Positions 58,933 to 64,000 of a DNA stretch of 64,000 bases are shown here, in pieces. Origin of the DNA: Ricinus communis (taxonomy: Eukaryota; Streptophyta; Magnoliopsida; Malpighiales; Euphorbiaceae). A model generated the notes under the pieces. The model was not told where the DNA came from and ran no database searches. It saw nothing but the letters and a program-made list of their open reading frames with translations. The stretch covers positions 16,988,001 through 17,052,000 of the forward strand of contig NC_063257.1 of assembly GCF_019578655.1 (NCBI RefSeq). The letters run 5' to 3'. A program made the translations under genes and the position numbers. Position 1 is the first letter of the stretch. Each line of letters begins with the position of its first letter.

Positions 58933-60411
58933 TGATAGGCTAATTATATAGCTACAATCTAAGGCAGTGAATCTATCAATGTAGACTAGCATTAATAGTG
59001 AGTATCAAGATCGTATTCTCGGGAAAGAGTGATCCTAGAACTACTGTAGCGTCTTTTTGTTATCTAACCTTAACAAATCGATGAAGTTGCTATTCTATTA
59101 CTGGATGCAAGCAAAGTGATTAATTAAATGTCAAACAGTCTGAACGGATTTCGCGAAACAACCAAAAGAAAAAGCAAACCCAAGGGGACCTAAGCTAGTT
59201 AGATTTTAGTGAAAGTAGAGATTATATTGATTACTAATAGCGATTACCCGAAACGGATTCTAAATTGAATTCGATTTCCCTCTCGAGAATATCAAATTCC
59301 TAAACCTAAGAACCTAAACGATAGAATATCTTCCTAACAACTGATTTTAGGTTAGTCTTAAGATTAAATCCACCACTACTAAGAGTTGTTAATTCTTAAT
59401 TCGGCTAGTCAATTACCCTTATCTCTAAGTGATCATTAACTAGTTCTTGCTATTCAAATTTCCAATTGCCAAGTGAACTTCTCAATTACATAAAGCAATC
59501 TAAACACCACAACTCACAACGTCTCATGAATAATGTGATTTCTCATTAATAATGAGAGCAAGAAGAAATAAGCATTGATAATCAAAGTCTCATAAACATT
59601 AAAATCAATCCAACAACATAGGAACCCAAATGGGTTCAACAATTCTAGCTACTCATGCTAGTAAGCAACATAAAGCATGGAATAAATATAGAAAAGCAAT
59701 TTGAAAGCATGTACACCCTTATTCTTCAAGTCGGATGAAAAACCCTAAATTTCTAAATCTGAATGATGAACCCTAAATTGCCTCTTGAATGCCTCCAAAT
59801 CCATTCTTTATCTTCAATGTGATGTTTAAACCAATGTAATCCTTCCTTCAATAGGCGAAATAGTCTCCTAAAGTCGAATATTGAAGTCTGGAAAAGGATG
59901 GCTCGTGCATGTATGTGTGAAATCAAGTTAGAAATCGAACCTTAGCAAAATAATTCACATTTGCCTATATAAACATCTCAGCACGGTCGTGGTCAAGCCC
60001 GTGTTGATTAGCACGGGCGGAGTCCAGGCTGTGCTGGACTTCCGAGTCTCATAAATTAGGGCTTCTTCCTGGCCGTGCCCTCGCCGGTGCTGAGCCACAA
60101 CGGGCCGTGATGGAGGCCGTGGTGGCCTCGAAAACCGTGCTAAAATAGCACTCTGGAGGGTCAAGTGTTAATGGTTCAACACGGCCAGAGTCCAGGCCGT
60201 GCTCAACCTTGAAATGGTAGCCCTTGCTCAATTTTGATGGATTTTGGTCCATATTTGCATGTATTTCCCTCGACTACTAATAATATCCATCGATAATCAC
60301 CCAAAACATGAAAGGAACCAAAACACAGGTGATCCTGGCATAAAACAAGATAACTATGCACAAAAAAGAAAGTAATTGGGCATATAAACATGTATAAAAC
60401 GATGCACATCA
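58933..60411 (-). mobile_element. Solo LTR, Athila family 2, with perfect target duplication
   Basis: Sense TGATGTGCATCGTTTTATAC at 60411 to TTAGCCTATCA at 58933, 1479 bp. Direct 5-bp repeats AATAT flank it at 58928-58932 and 60412-60416, so both ends are exact. It is the reference copy for the split LTR of element D. The CGTG array (GAGCACGGCCTGGAC, AGCACGGTTTTCGAGGCC, 59975-60205) is followed in sense by the TATA-like TTTATATAGGC (59961-59971). No internal sequence remains. Confidence 0.94.
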
Positions 60412-61213
60412 AATATCATGTTATTTTCTAATGAGAAAATGGCACATGATATATATTATAAAAGTGTTAATTATAATATTTATAAAAAAATTAAATTTAA
60501 TCTTAAATGCTAATAATAAATATGGTAAAGACTTATGACTTATTTAAATATAGACTATTATATTCTTAAGAAATAATTATAATAAAATTAATAATTATCA
60601 TAGCTACTACATATTAATAATAAATCTTATTATTTTTCTAATAAAATATATATTTATATCCATATATATAATATATAAATAAATAATAGTAATAAAAATA
60701 GTAAATAAATAAAAAATTTAAATTTGGATCATTTAAAACAATTAAAAGAAATTTGTGACACGTTTGATAGTTTATTAATTGAATATAATAAATAGAAAAA
60801 GTTTTAATCTATATATATGTGATATTAAAAAATAATAATAATAACAAATAATAAGATTCTACCAATTTAATTTTTAAAAATAATTATTATTTGAACGTAT
60901 GAAAATTTATTAATAATGAAATAGATATAAAATTAAAATTGACAAATATATATAATACCTTTCGTATTTATTGGCTTAGCATATTATAAATATTAAAACT
61001 TTATAAAACTATATAATATGATTTTTATAAAAATATAAAAATTTTATAAAATTATATTATATAATTTTTATAAAAAACTAATATAGATAAAAATAAAAAT
61101 AAAAATAATATTTAATATTTAATATTATTATAAATTAAATTATATATAATATATAAAATACAAGATTTAAATATAAAATAATCATAAAATCGTATAGCAA
61201 ATTAATAATTATG
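60412..61213. other. AT-rich spacer right of the solo LTR
   Basis: More than 80 percent A/T by eye, with runs of AATAATAATA and self-complementary ATTTTTATAAAAAT words (61020-61075). No gene and no recognisable repeat family. Confidence 0.8.
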
Positions 61214-61352
61214 AAGCAAGTACACCGTCTAGCTTTGGCGATGAATCTGGATGGCATTGACAACAACCTAATTTGGCATTTGATAGTAAAATACTTTATA
61301 TAAAATATTGTTGCATTCTACTTATGTTGTGGAATTGGAAATATGCTTATTA
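61214..61352 (+). repeat. Second copy of an ALG14 leader-intron segment
   Basis: It aligns at roughly 88 percent with 55595-55727 in the same orientation. Shared blocks are AAGCAAGTACAC, GCATTGACAACAACCTAA, TTTGGCATTTGAT and TGTTGCATTCTACT, with one 6-base indel. No coding exon is included. It may be a duplicated scrap of the locus or a small dispersed repeat present in both places. Confidence 0.85.
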
Positions 61353-62156
61353 CCACTTTTTATTTTTGGCAATTTCATGTATTGTAACTTAGTTTTAGGG
61401 TTCTTCTTTCCAATTTTTTAGTCGTAGGCTGGTTGTAATAGTTAGATTTGTTTTCTGTCTTTTTATTTTTATTTTTTTTCATCTGAGATGGATGCCAAAT
61501 ATATGTTATATGATTGCCTAATTAAAACTGGACAGATAGACTTAAGCCCTAAAATTGGACTTGACATAGAAATTGTAATTTATTAGGTAATAAGATGTCA
61601 TATTGGGCTTTAATCTAAAATCCATATAGACTTAATGGGCTTTGTCATACTTTAGTTCGGTTAAGTTGGGGCGTATTAGATTTAAAATCATTAAATTGGG
61701 TCTTCTTAAAAATAATAGTCTATTAGGGTTAAAGGCTGGAAACTAAAGCAAAATTTGTGATCGGGATAAACTAGGTGGGTTGTATATAATCAATTAATAA
61801 GTTAGATTAATAACTTTGAGTATGTGCTGAGCTTAATAAGATGGGCTAGATTTAGGTGGACCTCACATGCTGTAATGTTTGATGTGTAGAATTATTTATG
61901 TTATATTTATAGGGAATAATATACACAAATAAGGAATTTGGCTTTCAGATCCATCTCTAGATTTGTAATGTAAGCTTCCTTATGGAATCGAGAAACATCA
62001 CTCATTAGTAAAAGTGTCATGGTTACTCGGGTAGTGACTCTGATCTCTGTGCTAGTATCTATGACTAGTCAGCGTATTCCTGATTAGGTTGAAAATCATT
62101 GCAGTGTCGTAGTTGCTAAAGACACTTAGGTGCGTGCTCGAAACTGCTGCGCATAG

Positions 62157-62174
62157 TGGCGACTCCGTTAGGGA
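62157..62174 (+). other. Primer-binding site of element G (tRNA-Arg type)
   Basis: TGGCGACTCCGTTAGGGA lies three bases after the LTR end. It matches the complement of a plant tRNA-Arg 3' end (TGGCGACTCCACTGGGGA) except at three positions. Tat/Ogre elements use tRNA-Arg. Confidence 0.78.
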
Positions 62175-63028
62175 TAAGAGAAGCTAATTCCAGTGTATGT
62201 TTGTCTTTAATTTTATTATTTAATGAGTAGTTCTTGCATCACTACACTTTTACACATTGTGCACATTGGTCCCTATAGCCCCAATAGCATCAGTTAGTGG
62301 TTCTTTAGTTCTAATCAGACCTTAGAATTGCGATACTGCCTAACCATCACTCGTAAGTAATAAGTGAATTTTCTTCGTCACATGGACACTTGAGTGGGGA
62401 GACAAGCCAATGAAGAACACTTTTTATAAATCGGAGCCTTACGCAAGACTCAACTCATGGTAATGAAGTAGCAATCTCCCTTAAAAAACTTATTACTCGC
62501 TATTTGAGATGCTTCTCTTTATAAGTACTTTAGCCCATATATCGAAAAGCCTTGGCCCAAAGATATGTGGAATCAGGCCCTACGCTAAAAATATGCAAGC
62601 TTTTATACTTATACCGAAAAATCATCAACTTGTTTGTTTTATATGCTTTAAGAGTTTATGGCATGCATGTCGAGCCTACTATTTCTTGTTAATAGAAAGC
62701 CCATACCCAAAATCCTAGGAAGAAAGACTCACCATGAACGTATGCGGGAGTAATAAGGTTGGAAGGATGCTTTGTATATGAATGTGTATGCTAACCATTT
62801 TTCTTTTCTGTCCTTATACATAGCACATGCATTATATGTCTCATGCATTACAGGCATCATAGTAACCCTTTTATTATTAGCTATATAGACACTCCTTTAG
62901 GTTGGAAGAGATAAGATAGTGGAAGGCTGGAAAGGGTACTAATCTCATTGAGAATCCGGACTATGTAAGAGCTCCTTGAAAAGTCAAGACATCAATCTTC
63001 CACAAGTGAGACTAAAGCTACATTTGAA
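62175..63028 (+). other. Element G leader
   Basis: Non-coding. It shares blocks with the minus strand of element F (35980-35260), including GCACATTGGTCCC-like and GGAGACAAGCCAA-like words and CCAAAATCCTAGGAAGAAAG. Long leaders between primer site and gag are usual in this lineage. Confidence 0.65.
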
Positions 63029-64000
63029 ATGGCCAACGAAAGAGCTAATGAGCAGGATGTTGAGATCTTTAAGAATGTCGTTATAGATGATCTGAGGGGT
63101 GTGATCCCGGAGGAGCTCCAACATCTTTTGGCTGGTATGGTTGCGAACCAAGCCCCACCTACTGCTCCGATTGCACCAACTAATCCCCCTATTGCTATTG
63201 ATCCAATTACAGTCGTAACTGAAACTGCTACTGCAACCACTGCCACTACTACTGTTATTGCTAATGCCAATGCCGAAGACCTGGCTAGAAGGGGAGTGCC
63301 CCATAATTTTTGGGATTTTGATGAGTATGTGCTAGACCAAACCAAAAGGGAAACAACCCTTGCCACTAATGAAGCTGTAAGTGGCTTAAGTGCCAGGCTT
63401 GACAAGATGCAAGGTATGCTGGAAATCAAAGGGTTGGACTCGACTTAGGATTTCAAGGAATTAATGTTGACTGGTGAGAACAAGCTACCTGTAAAGTTCA
63501 GGATGCCTGAGATGAACAAATTCAAAGGGACTAATGATCTGAAGGTTTATCTAAAGTAGTATATCATCATCATAGGAACTACACAGCTGACTAGGACCCA
63601 AATTGTCAAACTATTCGCACTGTCACTAGAGAGACTTATTGTAAACTGGTATCTTAGTCTGGAAAAATCCACCAAAGCTGAATGGCATGATTTATGTAAT
63701 TCATTTATTAAGCAATATGACTATAATACTCAATTAGAAGTCTCAATTATAGATATTGAGTCTACCAAACAGAAGCCATATGAGTCCTTCTCTAATTTCT
63801 TGACCAGGTGGAGAAACAAGGCTGGGTTGATGAAGAACAAGCCTTTTGAAAAGGACCAATTCTATATGGTGGTCCTTAATGTTCTTCTTAGTTGGTTCGA
63901 AAGGCTTCAGATAATGAACCCGAAGACTTTTATGGACTTGTATGATGATGGGATTCAGGTCAAGAAAATTGAGAATGGCAAAAGGAAAATTATGCGAACC
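63029..64000 (+). pseudogene. Gag of element G with two TAG stops, 3' end outside window
   Basis: MANERANEQDVEIFKNVVID opens a 139-codon frame with an Ala/Pro/Thr-rich low-complexity part (residues 35-85) and a coiled end. After TAG 63446-63448 the same frame continues: KFRMPEMNKFKGTNDLKVYL, TAG at 63557-63559, then YIIIIGTTQLTRTQIVKLFA, WHDLCNSFIKQYDYN, ESFSNFLTRWRNKAGLM. This is the retrotransposon gag domain (particle formation and RNA binding). Both stops fit CAG-to-TAG changes. Apart from them the frame is open to the window end. Confidence 0.85.

Larger units (their letters stand above)
61353..64000 (+). mobile_element. Element G: 5' part of a Tat/Ogre-like element, runs off the window
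   Basis: Structure: LTR end at 62153 (start not defined, after about 61353), primer site 62157-62174, an 850-bp leader, and gag from 63029 beyond the window end. It is homologous to element F over the LTR end, leader and Gag N-terminus but in the opposite orientation. The coding region has only two stop codons in the visible 972 bases, so G is less decayed than F. Confidence 0.78.

Noticed and set aside
1..64000. tRNA, rRNA or organelle-derived segments
   Set aside because: I saw no cloverleaf with A and B boxes, no rRNA core words and no plastid or mitochondrial genes. The tRNA-like matches are only retroelement primer sites.

Overview
The window is repeat-dominated nuclear DNA of a eudicot plant. 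It is AT-rich, has one spliced gene with GT-AG introns, and is otherwise layers of LTR retrotransposons with plant-type primer sites (tRNA-Asp, tRNA-Arg, initiator-Met). The composition and the one gene would fit Malpighiales/Euphorbiaceae, but that placement is a guess. No bacterial, organellar or viral genome features are visible. A 500-base run of N (24984-25483) shows this is a draft assembly.

The only gene that looks intact is ALG14 (five coding exons, 55883-57729, plus strand). It encodes a 225-residue membrane subunit of the ER UDP-GlcNAc transferase. Its 5' leader probably has its own intron, and splicing that intron would create an AUG directly followed by UAA.

Layout. 1-1465: LTR fragment next to an Athila pol scrap. 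1466-9237: element C (minus), an Athila-type element with gag and protease, most of pol missing, and two LTRs that do not match. 9238-23322: the 3' part of element D (plus, Athila-type with a late env-like ORF), interrupted by non-autonomous element A (11502-20005). A itself holds an LTR-inside-an-LTR insertion with a perfect CAGCT target duplication (14996-17858). The D 3' LTR is split by a minus-strand LTR (20919-22268). 23323-26811: a second env-like ORF (minus), the assembly gap and another LTR. 26812-31082: LTR-like DNA, a decayed plant mobile domain gene and a decayed DUF7745-like gene. 31083-37790: element F, a Tat/Ogre-like element (minus) with protease, RT (YVDD), RNase H and the start of a second RNase H. 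37800-40731: element H, a chromovirus remnant. 40732-48255: element I, whose 5' LTR is split by element B (40935-46749, minus), a sister copy of A. 48256-49481: LTR with an initiator-Met primer site. 49482-52443: a 3-kb chromovirus-type solo LTR. 52444-58540: AT-rich DNA and ALG14. 58933-60411: an Athila-type solo LTR with a perfect AATAT target duplication. 61214-61352: a second copy of a piece of the ALG14 leader intron. 61353-64000: element G (plus), the 5' end of another Tat/Ogre-like element.

The most notable patterns are: (i) GC-rich arrays built on CGTG words just upstream of the TATA region in several diverged Athila-type LTR families; (ii) A and B as two copies of one internally deleted, LTR-mobilised family; (iii) PMD and DUF7745 gene remnants side by side in the retroelement cluster; (iv) the predicted AUG-UAA element in ALG14. 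All homology statements come from reading translations by eye; no database search was run.
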